A DNA stretch of 64,000 nucleotides from Isoetes taiwanensis (GCA_021234155.1 JAJEKV010000098.1:3197584-3261583); one strand, 5' to 3'; counted from the stretch's first letter, positions 35,633 to 49,020 are shown. A program made the numbers and translations. The notes: generated from the letters alone by a model not told the origin.

Positions 35633-37243
35633 TGTGACGCTCCACCTAAAAATATTCTGCTACCGGCCAGACACTCCGCAGAAATCCCGATCCTGGTCGA
35701 CCCGACGCCTCCTCGCCTATCCCTCATCCATACGAGGTGATCCCAATGAAGGGAAGGGGGACACCAAAGTAATGTGCGTGCCCTTCCCCTATGGGCTCGT
35801 AGGATTACGGCGGGCATAAACAACGTCTTTAACTAGCAATAACAATACATCATATTACCGCGATGGGTAGTCCATCACATATCCACAACTACAAAGAAGA
35901 TAATCACATGCCATAAAACATGAGAGCTCCTACCCATGGCTCCGACTCATAAGGAGTATGACCGACTGGCTAGGCCTCAAGATAGAAAGCACTTCGAGTC
36001 ATGACAATGGCGTAGGGGCGGGCTTTATAAGACAATGGGGTTGACTGATCATCCATCCTCTCTTGTATACTTTGCAGATGGGCGCAATCGCTCGCATGAC
36101 TTAGCCTTCCTGATCGTAATCCCATGGCATCACCCATCGGGACTACTCAGTTGCATCTCCACGCCCGTGAGGAGGTGAAGGGTTGCATCCCCTTCCCGGG
36201 GTCTAGAGCTCCTCGGTGGGCTAGAGAATCGTGGCGACATGACACGATTCCTACCCGATCGGAACCCCAAAACAAGAAAATTCGACACTTGCAAGCTCTT
36301 GAGTGGCTTACACCATTGCCCGGGAGAGGTGCCGGGACCCATGCTCGGCCCACACCTAAGTGACCGACCATAAGCCTAGCCCACTATGGGATCCCCGTAG
36401 CCCCCCACTCTACAGGGGATCCTCCCTCCGCATTGCCTCTAGCCCCGTTGTGTAGTGGCCGAGTCACATCATAGCCTCCATAGCGTTGGGTTCCTAAGTA
36501 CAGGACATATATAATAGGAACTAAGGGATCTACACTAGGAGCATACTACATATGACCTAGGTCTCTACCCCCTTCCCAATACAAGAGGAGCAAACATGAT
36601 TAACCAACATCATAACATCATATCATGATAAATATAATAAGAATATCTTAACTTAATCATCATCTAACTAACAGTTAGGGTTCCTTGATTAGGTTCAAGA
36701 TGTTCAACAAGGGTTCTAGGATGGCTCTACTCTAGATACAACATATCGACCTATCCGGAATGCTATCTTCCGGATGAACTACCACGAACCTAATCCACCT
36801 ACCGCCTGCAGGCGCTTCCTCCCATCCTCGCGTCCATGGTTCTCGACGCGTGGTCGAAGTCGTGCTCCTCCACGATCATGCACACACCGCCGCAGCAGTT
36901 ATGCTACTGATGAACCATGCTCAAACGGGTTTCGAGCCGCAAAATGAGTATTCAAAAAGCAGAGTCAGAAAAAAGGGTCTAGGTTAGGGTTTGAGCCAAT
37001 ATAGGCTAGGGTCCACATAGGATGCCACGTGGCACCACTCAGGATGAGGCCGTGGTGGCGTTGCCCAATAGGATAAGGCCATGTGGAAATGGGTTTTATC
37101 CTAATGTTATCTAAGTTAAACAATTAACTTAGATATGTGCCCCTTTGCCACTTAAAGGTATACAAGGCTACATGTGTAGACTTGTATAGTGACGATTTTC
37201 GTGAATATACGATTTATGGCATATATTCCCTTGGAACGCCACA
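35633..37243 (-). repeat. Right (5') LTR, full length
   Basis: It begins TGTGACGCTCC and ends GGAACGCCACA on the plus strand. Related pieces occur at 30546-31309, 44815-45974 and, inverted, 46915-47312. Confidence 0.85.
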
Positions 37244-38137
37244 AGATGCTATCAAAATGCGTAGAGCTTCTTTGCTGTAATAAATGAAAAAGGCATCGCT
37301 CAAAACTTTGCTCCGCATCGCCTTATTGTATGATGCGCCCATCCGGGGCCCGGAATATCCTCGGTGTTATGGCAGCATTGAATCCATTCAAAAGATCTTT
37401 CTTCGCGAGGAACTAAGCATAAACCCCAGATTCCCTATGATCATGTTTGAGGCTGGCCTATTCCCCGATGGAGTTGGAAGCACTTTTCCGGACAATAAAT
37501 TTTGTCAACAGGGTACGAGGGCAACGAACAGACCGGCTATCATACCAGGCTATGTTGAGCTCCGAAACATCCGGGTGGATGCAAGACTTCTGTGAATGGG
37601 CAAGCAGATGGGGTGTGATTGATGCCAATTGGCCAAGTAACAAGCTAGATGCACGGAATTGCTCGAAAAGCTTGCAGTAGAACACATATGGAAAGATTCA
37701 GGGAAGAAAATGCAGTATTATAGAGCAAATGTGAATCGCCAAATTGATTATGAGAGCCAAGCCTATTTGAACACAGATATTCCACGGGAATACAAACAGG
37801 TCATTGTCAGATACAAAATAGGTTCACATAGACTTGCGATTGAGACAAGAAGATGGTTTAAAATCCCCATCGAAGACCGGATTTGCAAGTCATGCAAAGA
37901 AAGCCAAATCGAGAATGAGTACCATACATTTATACAATGCCCTAAAGATATCAAGCATATCGAAAAAAAGTTCAACATTCAGCTGGCTGATTTTCATTCA
38001 CTCTTAGCACTACCACCCCTACATTTGAGCCTATACATGAGAACGATGGATGCACACCGGGTCTATACTGCTGAAATTGTAAAAGTTTTCAAGCTCCATG
38101 GTCTTTCAAGGCTTTACGTGAGCTAGATAAATAAATT
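37244..38137 (+). mobile_element. 5'-truncated LINE, right part (C-terminal domain)
   Basis: This continues the LINE interrupted at 30545: the text across the AGATG duplication joins into one reading frame. An open stretch at 37659-38126 (155 codons) reads RYKIGSHRLAIETRRW and then CKSC-x7-EYH-x5-CP, the Cys/His motif that ends many LINE proteins. The 3' end is a short AAATT-rich tail at about 38124-38147. The gypsy element resumes directly after it. Confidence 0.85.
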
Positions 38138-39720
38138 AAATTAAATAATTTGAATTTGAGACAACGTAGCTGGATGGAATTTCTTCAAGAGTATGACTTT
38201 CAGATTAATTATAAAATGGGCACTACAAATGTCGTTGCAAATGCTTTGTCTAGACTTCCAGCTTGTTACGCAATAATGATGATTACAATAGATTGGTTGG
38301 ATGAGGTGAAAAATACTATTGCTACAGACAATTATTTTGGACCGAAATTGAAGGAAGTACAAAAAGAGAATCTGGAGATAAAGGATAATTATAGTTTTGA
38401 ACAGGGAATATTGAGATACAAGTCAAGAGTTTGTATTCCTGCAATAGATCACATTAAAAAAAAAGCTACTAAATGAATGTCATGATGCAGAACATCAGTC
38501 ATCCAGGTTTCATAAGACATATCACAAGGTAAAGAGAAGTTTCTTTGGCCGGATTAAAAGATTATGTTCGTAAGTATATCCAAAATTGTGTGATGTGTTC
38601 ACGTGTTAAGGCGAACAGTTAGGGGGCACTCGGCCTTTTGCAGCCGTTACCTATTCGTAAAAGAAAATGGGAATCTATTAGCATGGATTTCATAGTAGGA
38701 TTGCCAAGAACAGAAAGGATGCTATTCTTGTGGTGATTGACAGGTTAACTTAATATGCTCATTTCTTTCCAGTTAGAAAAATAATAACAGCGAAGAAAGC
38801 TGCTAATATCTTTATTCATGACATCTTTCGTTTACATGGCATTCCTACAAGTATTGTTTCCGATAGAGATCCAAGGTTTACTAGTAACTTTTGGACTTCG
38901 TTTTTCAAGGGAGTTGGAACTCAATTGCAGATGAGCACAGCTTATCACCCAGAAACCAATGGGCAAACAAAAAAAGTAAACAGGGTCCTTGAGAACATGT
39001 TATGGATGTATTGTCAAGACAATCCAAAGAAATGGGAAGGTTTGTTATCTTTAGCAGAGTTTGCTTACAATAATTCTAAACAGGAATATATAGGAATGAC
39101 GCCTTTTGAAGCACTTTACGGACAGATTGTTATGCTCCAATAAATTGGTATAATCCCATGGTTAAATCTGAAATTTCTAGATAGATGTTGGAAGAATATG
39201 TAGATAAGGTGCAGCTTATAAGAAGCAGGCTAGTAGAAGCACAACATAGACAGAAGCAATTTGCAGATAAGCATAAAATACATCGAGAATTCAAGGTGGG
39301 AGACTTTTGTATATCTTCGTGTGAAACCCAAGGAAAGTCAGCTTTAATTGGAAAATGTAGTAAACTTGCTCCAAGATATGTTGGTCCTTTCAAAATCATT
39401 AAAATGATGGGGAACTAGCTGATCAATTAGAGTTGCCACCACATGTAAAGATTCATGATGTTTTTCATGTCAGTTTGCTAAAACCCTCTTTACATGACGG
39501 AGATAAACTTCTTCCGGATTTGCAATTAATCTAGAAGAACAATGCCTTTGAAGTAATGCCATCCCAAATGGCTGTGTAGTAGAACAATCAAAGAAATCCT
39601 TATACAATGGGCGAATTATCCTATAGAAGATACAACTTGGATGGAGTTAAATGAGGCCGAAGCAAAATATGCTAAGGATATTCCGAACCTTTTTCAATCT
39701 ATATCATGCCATGGAATAAG
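38138..39720 (+). mobile_element. Ty3/gypsy element, right part (RNase H end, integrase, chromodomain)
   Basis: The first codons, NLNLRQRSWMEFLQEYDF, continue the RNase H interrupted at about 29590. VVANALSRLP follows. The integrase zinc-binding region is near 38470-38620 (HD, H, CxxC). The catalytic core has MDFI (about 38680), VSDRDPRFTSNFW (about 38860) and STAYHPETNGQTKKVNRVLE (about 38937), which supply the D, D and E of the DDE triad. Open frames remain at 38150-38476, 38925-39143 and 39185-39418. At about 39590-39700, ILIQWANYPIEDTTWMEL is a chromodomain-like block, typical of plant chromoviruses. Frame breaks show it is inactive. Confidence 0.92.
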
Positions 39721-39851
39721 ACTATCTAAAAGATGTATCAAACTTGTAAAGGTAAACAATACATGAAGTTGTGAAGGGGTATATCTTGCAATAATATAGA
39801 TGTGATGTGAGTTGTATTCGACTAGGACGTCAAATCTTAAAGGGGATAAGA

Positions 39852-41513
39852 ATGTGATGTGAATTGTATTGTAGCCGTATCTTTAAACTATATTAAATAA
39901 TTAGAGGAGATGAGTGGCAATGAAATAATTCAAGGGAAGTTAGAATTAGGGAAGGGGAACGTGAAAAAGAGGAAGAAAAGAAGCGGCGAAAATCATAGGA
40001 GGGAATGGGAGATTTCTGAAGCGATCAAGAGGTAAGATAGTGCTTGGTGTTTTAAAAAAGGAATAATTCTTCTGATACAAATTATGGAAGAGAAGGAAAG
40101 AAACAATCCGCTTCCAGGAGCTTATAGGTTAGCAAAAATCCGATTCCGATAGCCCAAGAGCCTGTATCTGCTTTTTAAAAACTTCTGGGTCGACAAAAAC
40201 CTGATTCCGATAGCCTTTCCTCAGTTGGGTTCGATTGGGCAACCCAGATGCCACTCCTGATTCAACCTCGGATAACCGTGACACTTGGCCTCAAACCATT
40301 TCCATTTGTGGATTCCTTTGGGATTGTATTGATGTGCACAACAGCTATCCAGAGCTGGCCTGAAAGTTAGAACTATTTTAAGACAAAAGAAAATCAAACT
40401 ACGAAGCTTAAAAACAAAAATAGTTAGGTCTTCACAAAGATCCAGGCTGCGATCTCGGCATATTCTTTGGTTCGGCCTGGAGCTCCACAATCCATTTTAC
40501 AGGAAACCATGAATCGTTTAAGTAGGCAAGGATGATCCGGCACAAATAGACACTGAGACAAACTAGAACCAGCTTCAAATCATGAGTCGATGGGTTTTCT
40601 TGGAGCCAATAAGCCCGAAATTCCTAATTAGTAGTCCCCTGATGCTATGGATTCCTTTGGGGAATCATTCCGATGGGAAGGCAGACCATTTGACTGCTGC
40701 CTACGCTAAAGTAGAACCAGAATAGTTCTTCTTGACCCACCCAATTGGGTGATGCCACATCACCTCCCATAAAAAGTTTAATTCATATTTATGTTTTAAT
40801 GTTTTGCTTTGAATATTCTTTTAACATGCAAGATGGTTTTGCCGATACAAGGCAACTCTGTTGTCTAGTTGTTGCTTCGGCATGTCATAAATGTAAAAAT
40901 GGCTGGGCATCATTTGAACTAAAAGATAGATACTAATTGTCGTAAATTTAAAAAAAAAAAGTATGCTCAAGCATGAACATATTGTTAATGGATAGCAACA
41001 CACGTTCTAGTGATATCCTTAGTCATTAACAATGTTTTGTTTAATAAGGATCTTACGGTTGCATATTTTAAGATATGGTTACATCTTGGACCTTTTCTGT
41101 ACAAGATCTTGCATCAGATCTTGTAATTAGATACATGTTAGTAAATAGTCTTTCTCGAGTTAGCATATCCATAGAAAAGTACTGGAAATCGCTCATGTTG
41201 CTAGCCTGGATTGCACCTTGGTCTGCCCATAACTCTCCGAGGAGAATAAGCAGAAACTGAGGCCACAAGTGTTAAGCACTCAACACTAATGAGTAGGCAC
41301 GTGATGAAGCTCACTAGTGCGGACTTACATTTGGTCACGTCAAGTTGCTCCTGGGTGAAAGTTATTTCCCTGAGCTAGAGACCCGTAGCTTAGGGGGACC
41401 GCAACATATTATTTGGGGTTTGGGGACGACGTGTAAGTTCTGCACCTGTGGGATCTTGAGCTTGGTGTGAGGTATTTCATTAACGACAAGTGTCGGGTTA
41501 AGGACTGTCACAT
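39852..41513 (+). repeat. Candidate 3' LTR of the gypsy element
   Basis: This non-coding stretch lies directly downstream of the chromodomain. It begins TGTGATGTGAATTG and ends AAGGACTGTCACA, which gives TG...CA ends and a partial inverted match. No matching 5' LTR was found, so the limits rest on these ends alone. No gene is seen inside. Confidence 0.4.
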
Positions 41514-41559
41514 TCTCATACAACTGGGCTCTTTAAGCCTGTAATTTCTCAATCTGTTT

Positions 41560-44356
41560 AAGAGCCATTGCCACAGAGTGATATTGGCAGCATAAAATGT
41601 TATTCAGCAGATGGAATTGCTAAAATGCTGGCCAATAGACTGAAGTCAAGGTTACAGGAAACAATAAATCCTCGCTAATGCTTTTACGCATTCCAGTATC
41701 CTTGACAATTATCTTGGTGTCTTTGAGGGCTTACACTTTGGAACAAGCTCTGCGGATGTAATTGCATGCTTCGAAGTTAGACTTTAGAAGAGCCTATGAC
41801 ACCATCACCGGAGATTCTTACAAAAAGCTCTACAACATTTGGGATTCCCAGAAGCTCTTTTCCAGAAAATTATGAGCTTTAATAACTCTGCCTCTTCAGC
41901 CCTCCTGATAAATGGCACTCCTTCCAAACTCTTCCATTGTCAGAGGGGAGTAAGACAAGGATGCCCTTTGGCACCATACTTATTTTTATCAGTGGCTGAG
42001 ATTGTAACCAGATTGGCTTTGTACCTTCAAACACAAAAACCGATCAACTCGGCCGGCTCTCCCAAATGGGATGGGAAACTTTGTCATCATGCAAGATGCG
42101 TGATGACACCTTTGTATTCCTCAAACATGGGGACAATAGTCTATCAAATTTTCTGGAAGCTATGGACAGATTTGGCAAAGTGTCTGGAGTTTGCCTCAAT
42201 AAAAGTAAGTGTGCCATCATCATGGATTCCCAAGAGTCTTCACTCTTGGGCATAAATATAATTGGAAAATCTGCTGCAACTAAAATCATGGGCATCCCTT
42301 TGGCTATTAACAGCTCTATTCATGGCCTCTGGGAACCAATTGTCTCAAGGATCAAGAGGAAACTTCAGGTGTACCCTTCCTCCTTGTCTCTAGCAGGTAG
42401 AATCGAAATTGCTAATGCGGTCATAGCTAGTACTCATGTCTTTTTCTCCTCTGCCATTGTTGCTGACAAGGCTTCCTATAAGATGATTGAATCTGCCATC
42501 AGGAATTTCATTTGGCAGGGGGGTCATAAGGTTGCTTGGTCTGATCTGACTAAATCCAGGAAACAGAGTGGTTTGGGCTGCAAGGATCTCTTTGTCCAAA
42601 CTCAAGCTTTGGCTGCCAAAGTCATCTGGAGAGCTATTTATGCTAATAAGCCTTCCCCGCTCTTAAATTGATCAAGTACTGGGTTGAACAATCTTTACCA
42701 GTAGGTAGTAAATCTATCAAGCATCTACTTCCTGATTCAGCATTTTTCCAGGTAACTCCAGGTACTAATACCTCCCCCATTGTTAGGAGGATGATGGAAG
42801 CTTGGAACCAGGCTGCTCTTTGTTTTAGACCTCCTATTTTAGATGCCAGGATTAAGGATTTAAATTTTTTTTCGGCATCCCGCCCGCATGAAAACATAGG
42901 ATGTCCGGCTTTTCAAACACCCAAAAAAAGTATAAGCAATGGATGCAATTTGGACTGAACACTTTTGGAGACTTAAGAATTGAAGATGAGGAAAGATGGA
43001 TTACATGGCGAGGAATTAGAACCAAGGCTGAAAGGTTCTATCTTTGGGCGAGGAAATTTTCAACAAGATAATGGAAAAAGTGTCCTCTTTTCCAGAATTA
43101 GCGACCAATTCAAATGTTTGGACTCAAAACAATAAAGATTGTTATATTGTTAAAGACATTTATGCAGCTCTCATGCAAAAGATAGACCTTCAGGAGCATG
43201 TGATCTCTCGAACCGCGAATGAGAAGGCTTTTGGCCAAGAATTGTGCAAAAGGTTGGAGGAATTATTGTGCACCCAAGATCACCCTCTTGGTGGTTAATT
43301 TTACATCAGTGGTCTCCATTCTAATGTAAGGAGGGCTAAATATGATATGAGGACATCTAGTTTATGCCCAATGGGATGTGGGATGGAAGAAGATTCTAAT
43401 CACATTTTTCCGTGTCCATGTGGAGGATATTTGGACTTGGTCCTCCCAAAGCTGAATCGGGGAGCTCCGGGTAACATGTTTCACTTTTATGAATTCGGGT
43501 TCAGGTGATTGATACAATTGTGAGAACTCTCACTTGTTGGATTATATGGAGACACACAGAGCAGGGGTTTGCTTGAAGGAGAAAGACCAAACATGATTTG
43601 GATCAAAGTTAATCGCTTACTACCATTCAAATAGATGCCTCAGCTCAAAAGCTCTTTGGGGGCTTAGATATGATAAAGATTGGGATCGGATTGGGAAGTT
43701 TAAGAATGCATATAACTTTTTCTTCCTAATACTAAGCGATGCCGATGGTTTATTACACAGAGCTGCCAGAGGAGACCGAGGAACCAGGAGCCCTATCGAT
43801 GGCTCAAAGAACAATGAGAATGAGGACTTCTATATCCCAAGAATGGAGCTGGAACAAAGATTTCATCACACTTAAGCAAGAAATGATTCATTCGATGGCA
43901 ATCAAAAAGTCACTGGATGTGTCGAGATGTATGGAGGTACAATGGACTGAAGCCATACTTTCAAAACCTCTTCCATACTTGGCAAACAAAAAGGGAAGCT
44001 CGAGTTTGATCTGATGGATTATACCACCTTCTTATCGTTGAGGAACCCGGATGAGTTCCCCGAATATCTTTGGCGGATCACCGTTCTTGCACCCTCTCTA
44101 TCCAAGATCTTTGGAAGCAAACCACCTTAGCATTTGACCGGTCTTTTGGTTACAGGTCTACTATTAACTCTAGTTATTTTTTTCGTATCAGCCAAAAAAT
44201 GGCTAGTATCCTTCCTTATGTTGTTTCATAAAGGAAGATTTTTGTGTCTTGCTTTTTGATTAATCTTCCCGCTTTTTTGGGAAGATCGACATGATGTATT
44301 CCATGTAAAATGAATACAAAACCCACCTTGCCTTCAAAAAAAAAAAAAAAAAAAGA
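41560..44356 (+). mobile_element. L1-like LINE, 5'-truncated, with poly(A) tail
   Basis: Motifs in order: IAKMLANRLKSRLQETINPR (about 41620), a decayed LDFRRAYDTI (about 41780), GVRQGCPLAPYLF (about 41948) and an RT box read as MRDDTFVFLK (about 42096) in another frame. These are followed by LSLAGRIEIANAVIASTH (about 42385), SAIRNFIWQG (about 42495) and a Cys/His region near 43375-43430. The longest open piece is 42066-42671 (201 codons). An uninterrupted A run of about 20 at 44335-44355 ends the copy. It is broken by frameshifts and is inactive. The motif set and poly(A) tail fit the plant L1 clade. Confidence 0.9.
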
Positions 44357-44814
44357 ATTGGACTCTTAGATCTAGAGACAACATAACTTGAGGAACCGGA
44401 GAAAGTTGTTATTTTTGAGCCATTTAAGAGAAATATTACTTGTGAACGTTTGTTCGATTCCTTAGCACGTGAGTGACGCAGTTACAGATTTCATTCACAT
44501 GCCCATTTCTATAGGGCATAAAATTTGCCAGCATTCAGATATAATATTGTCAAGTCACACGCCAAGGAAAAACATGATAATTATATCCACGTATCACATT
44601 TGTATTCGGATGTGATGAGGGAACTAGCAATTTTTCTGGGGCATAATGTTGGTCCCATTTTGGGCCAACCATGACGGATAGTGATTCTTGGTATTTTCTA
44701 GCATGGGTTGTTTCATATGGTGCATTTGTAGTTGCAATATTTAAGACGAAGTTGTGCATTTCTTTGAAGACTCTAATTTTTTGAATACACATCCATACCC
44801 AATTGAACTCCTCA

Positions 44815-45974
44815 AAACAAGAGACAGGCCGACACCTGCAGCTCTTAAGAGCAAGGGCGACACCATTGATCCAAGAAGTGCCTGGGATGCATACCGCCCA
44901 TATAAAGTGATCGATTATAAGCCTAGATTGCTATGGACCCCAATAGCCACGCTCAGACCAAGGACCTCCCTTCACTTTCCACTAGTGATGACTTTAAGGT
45001 GTGATGTATCGCGAAAATGCTATATTTTACGAATTCTATAAATTTAAATTCGATGGTTTAGTAAGATGCATTAGCTCAAAAAAAATTATAAAATCACCAA
45101 AATTTGATAATATTACATCCTAATTATGCTAAATTCGCCAAATTAATGGATGCTCTATAGTAGAAAATCTTAATTTTTAGTACATCATCTTAATTCTACT
45201 AAATTCATTTCTATAAAAATGTTAGAAAAATAGAAAACAATCGCCACAATTTTTCATAGTTAGAAGTAGACAGAGGATGATAAAGTCATCACTGCTTTGC
45301 CACTGACCCCATTGTGTCATGCACAGTCACTCCATAGCCTCTATAGTAGGTGGGCTCTATGCACAGGCCGCATAATAATGGGAGCTAATGGGTCGAATCT
45401 AAAAGCATCAGCTACTAGTAGCCACTAGGTCTCTACCCCCCTTCCCAATACAAGGAGTGCAATATGCGATCAACCAACATCATATCAACCACTCTTGATA
45501 ATAAATAACTATAACAACTAATCCTAATTACATACATCTTACGGCTAGTGTTCATTGATTAGGGTTCACGTTGAGACTATAAGTTCTAGAATGACTCTAT
45601 CACGATACGACATGCTAAAATAACTGAATTCTACCGAAATACACACATCGACAAGCTTCCCCCCTCTCGGTTCTCCATCTTTGGTAGATGGTTCGAGTGC
45701 ATGATCCTCTTCATTGCACTTGCAATGGCCGACTGCTACTACAACCTAAGCTATCGAAGATGATCCTCGAATCGAAATTTGGACCCATGACCAAGGATCG
45801 TGGTTGGTGGAGCCAAAAGTGGCCAAGATTTAGGGTTTATGTTGGCTAAATTATGTAAACTTAGTCATCTCCCCCACTTAGGTACATACCAGTCTACTAA
45901 TGTAGAGTTGTATGGTGACGTGGCCATAAAATATACGTAATTATATGGTATATTCTAGGGGAACGTCACATTCT
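44815..45974 (-). mobile_element. Solo/partial LTR of the nested LTR family
   Basis: It matches the LTR at 35633-37243 in the same orientation: CAAAACAAGAGACAGGCCGACACC at its start (as at 31197), CTCTACCCCCCTTCCCAATACA near 45430, and the LTR end GGGGAACGTCACA at about 45962-45974. The outer part is missing, and an AT-rich insert of ~340 bp lies at about 44965-45300. No partner LTR is visible. Confidence 0.7.
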
Positions 45975-46331
45975 CCCCCCTTAGTACCACTGCTCAAACA
46001 CCCAAGAGAGCCCTTATAAGCTGGTCAGGACCTCCAAACTGTTGGGCACAGTTAAGCCTTATAAACCTTGAGAATAAAAGTGTTATGATACAAAGGATTA
46101 TATTCCAAAGCAAGGTCTTACCATGGATTTATTCTCCATAATAATTAGCTGTATATCTAAAATATGTGGCTATGAATTTTGGCTTGGTTGGCAAAAGTAC
46201 CTCTGCAAGGACATGCATTTCAAAGAAGCAAGATATTGACAACTGTTAAAATAATCAACTGCAATCAAAAGCCTTGATAGATGTTGGCAAACTAAATCAG
46301 TCTCATGTTAAACCATAAACTGATGGGAAAC

Positions 46332-46399
46332 AGATAATGTAAATTCGATACAACTCCATAGAGTCAGATAATATAAATTCAATACAACTCCATAGAGTC
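46332..46399. repeat. 34-bp tandem duplication
   Basis: Two units, AGATAATGTAAATTCGATAC and AGATAATATAAATTCAATAC, each followed by AACTCCATAGAGTC. Confidence 0.9.
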
Positions 46400-46914
46400 T
46401 TTTATTACATTGACACAAAGTCTTTTAGGAGTAACCATCGTGCATTCGAAATATTTACAACAGTGTCTAATATCTTTTCTGGCCAACAATAATTTGCCAC
46501 GTGTAGAAAATAATGTGTTGGACGAACATGCAGCCAACTAGAATCAACCGAACATTTATCATAAGATATGATCTTTTCTCTTCAATATTACTTATGCAGC
46601 TTGGCATAACCGACACTCTCTTCAGTAGTTTCACAAGGCCTGTGCAGCACAAACTTGAGCCTTTTCAATTCAATTTAATAATAGAAACAACCCTTACTTT
46701 TTCTTATTCGATCACTAAAATTTAATTCGACATACTCCTCTCATGAAGTGCTCGGAATGGGAGTGTCCTCCATGGCCTTATAAATCCGACGCCGACTGCT
46801 CCAGAGTTTCCAATCTGGGCTCCTATAATTGACATCACAATTCCTTTGGCCAAGTCTTAGCTCTTCCAGGAGGGTTTAATAAAAATGGAATTTCTGGCCT
46901 TAGAATCATGCCAG

Positions 46915-47312
46915 CCCAAGAAGCTACTGAACTCTGGGAGGGAGAGATGCAATCCCTCTTACCTCATCGGACGGGGGAGATGCAACTCGGAGTAGTCTCA
47001 TTGGGTGATATTATAGGATTACATGTCCGATCACAACAAAGCCTGATTTAGCCTATCTGCAAAGTATGCACAGGAGGGGCGGATGGAGTGGTCAACACTA
47101 GCCATTGTCTCTAGCCAGCCCAGGTCATTGCCATAACTCGGTCTGATCTATCTGGAGACCCCAGCCATCAGTCGACTCCCCTGAATCTGAGCCCCAGGCA
47201 AGAGCTCATTTGATGTTTTGATATTGACGATGTATCGTACATGTTGTGATGGTATGGATGTTGACTACCCTTCGAGGTAGTGTTGTTATATGGTATTAGT
47301 GCTTACGTTGTA
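46915..47312 (+). mobile_element. LTR fragment of the nested family, opposite orientation
   Basis: The reverse complement matches the 30720-31130 part of the LTR: TACCTCGAAGGGTAGTC, GTTGACCACTCCATCCGCCC, TGTGCATACTTTGCAGAT and AGTTGCATCTCCC. It is inverted relative to the fragment at 44815-45974. Confidence 0.75.
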
Positions 47313-48845
47313 TATCCCTTCCGTTGATATAGGGACCCTAGAAGATGGGACAGAATGACGCCTCTATGTCCTCTACTCGTCTGTTTGGTCATCCCAAACG
47401 TGAGTTAGATGGAGGGCCCATACAATGGGTAACCGTTGAATGGAGAACATCTTTTGATGTATACGACGGGCCCTCATATATAGCGCAAGGAGCTTCACAC
47501 TTTTTGCACCGTTTCTAATAACTATGTCAAAGATTTCCTCGCTTCCAAATGTGTTTTTGTTGAACTCGATTCAGCATGTGAGTTCCAAATTCCTAGTGTA
47601 TGTTTCTATGCTGCATAATGGAATCCAGTGAATTAGCAGGCGTTTCTTAAGATCCCCATTTCACCAACTGGGATGGAGCTCATTTCGATTTTACAAGAGA
47701 GAGCCTGATACCATCTATTGCATGTTGCATGTTGGAGCCAAACAAATGTGTTCTTCAATGAAGAGGTATTTAGATCTAGAAAGAACTTGTAGCATGGTTA
47801 TTTGATTCTTTTATAAACTTACAAGTGCATATTGTTTTTGCCTCCTTTCTAGAGGGTGCGTTAGAAGCCATATTTGTCTAATGTTTATCTGACTGGTACA
47901 GCTGGTGGCTTTGAAGTAATTTCTTATGGGAAGGGTAGGCATGCTTTGGAGCCTCATGTGGCCATTGGTCCAGTCTTAGGTGCGTCAGTATACTCAGTTT
48001 GCAACAACTTGTCTTGAGGGAAACTGATCCTTTAGATGCTACTGTACGATATTCTAACCATGTAATTGTAAGATTATTTTTCCTTTTGCTATCTTATTCT
48101 CTTGTTTTTAGTACAATTTTTAGAGTGTTTATTGTTTCTCAATTGGTATTGCATTGGCTAGTGACTTTATAGAAACTGTGTGATAATGTGTTTTGGGATT
48201 ACATAGTTCTTCTCCATATGGTTCTTTCAATTTCTTGGTGCACTGACTACCAATTTTGCCTACTTTCAATTTCTACCTGCTAGAAGGAAGCCAGCCACTT
48301 GGTTCTCTAGATGGAATGTGCAGGAATATGGGTGCATATAGGAGCAGAACAACAAGGACCACAATTGCCGCAAACAATACATAGACACATGCTTTCTTAG
48401 TAAGTTGTGGGATGCCAATGCTTTAGAGTTGGTAAAGACATCACCTTATAAAAGTTAGACCAATCCCATGCTTGCCAGGGGTCCACAGCAATACCTGTTA
48501 ACATATTTGTCTATGAAGAAATGCAGAACGATTGTATCCATTCAAACTGGAGCATATCGCCTCAGACGGGCAGATGGGCTCGAGAAGAGGGAGAAAATAG
48601 GCAATGCTGCCAAATGGGAGTAATTGAAGATGAGTGTTACACCCTTAAGAATCGTCCATCATTTGCACCTATCCAGACACGGTATACTAGGTTGGTTACA
48701 ACTAACTAACCACTATATGTAATATGGCATACACCTTCAGTAATGGCACTAGCATCATATATCCAGAAGGTGCTAGATATCCAAGCTCAATTGTGTCCCC
48801 CATTACATTGACATGTATTAGCAGTACAATTAAAGCGAGCTTATT
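47313..48845. other. Unassigned sequence
   Basis: About 1.5 kb without a supported gene. It may be interior sequence of the LTR fragment to its left, but no motif shows this. Confidence 0.4.
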
Positions 48846-49020
48846 ACTGTTAAGGTTTTTTCCTAGAATATCCTTCAGGGTGGGGTTTTTTAAATCTTGG
48901 ACAGCAATAGTCCTATTGTGTTCTTACTTTCTTTGTTTTGGTCCATGTTCTTACTTTCTTTGTTTGGGTCCCATAGACCTCTTGGTCTCTGTGGATGTTA
49001 GAATTCAGTTCAATGCGGTC
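48846..49020 (+). mobile_element. Tail copy of the microsatellite-tailed family
   Basis: TACTGTTAAGGTTTTTTCC, TCAGGGTGGGGTTTTTTAA, TTTGGGTCCCATAGACC, TTGGTCTCTGTGGATGTTAG, then AATTC-type units. It contains an internal duplication of a TTCTTACTTTCTTTGTTT segment at about 48922 and 48950. Confidence 0.6.

Larger units (their letters stand above)
30546..37243 (-). mobile_element. LTR retrotransposon without recognisable pol (LARD-like)
   Basis: Terminal sequences TGTGGCGCTCC and GGAACGCCACA form an imperfect inverted end pair, and the 5-bp duplication AGATG flanks the whole unit. The right LTR is 35633-37243 (1,611 bp); the left one is 30546-31309 and lacks the homologue of about 36400-37243. 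The primer-binding site TGGTATCGAGC, read on the minus strand just inside the right LTR, sets the orientation as minus. The ~4.3 kb interior has only short frames. A charged gag-like stretch lies near 34190-34490 on the minus strand. No RT, integrase or protease was recognised, so the copy would be non-autonomous or heavily decayed. Confidence 0.85.
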
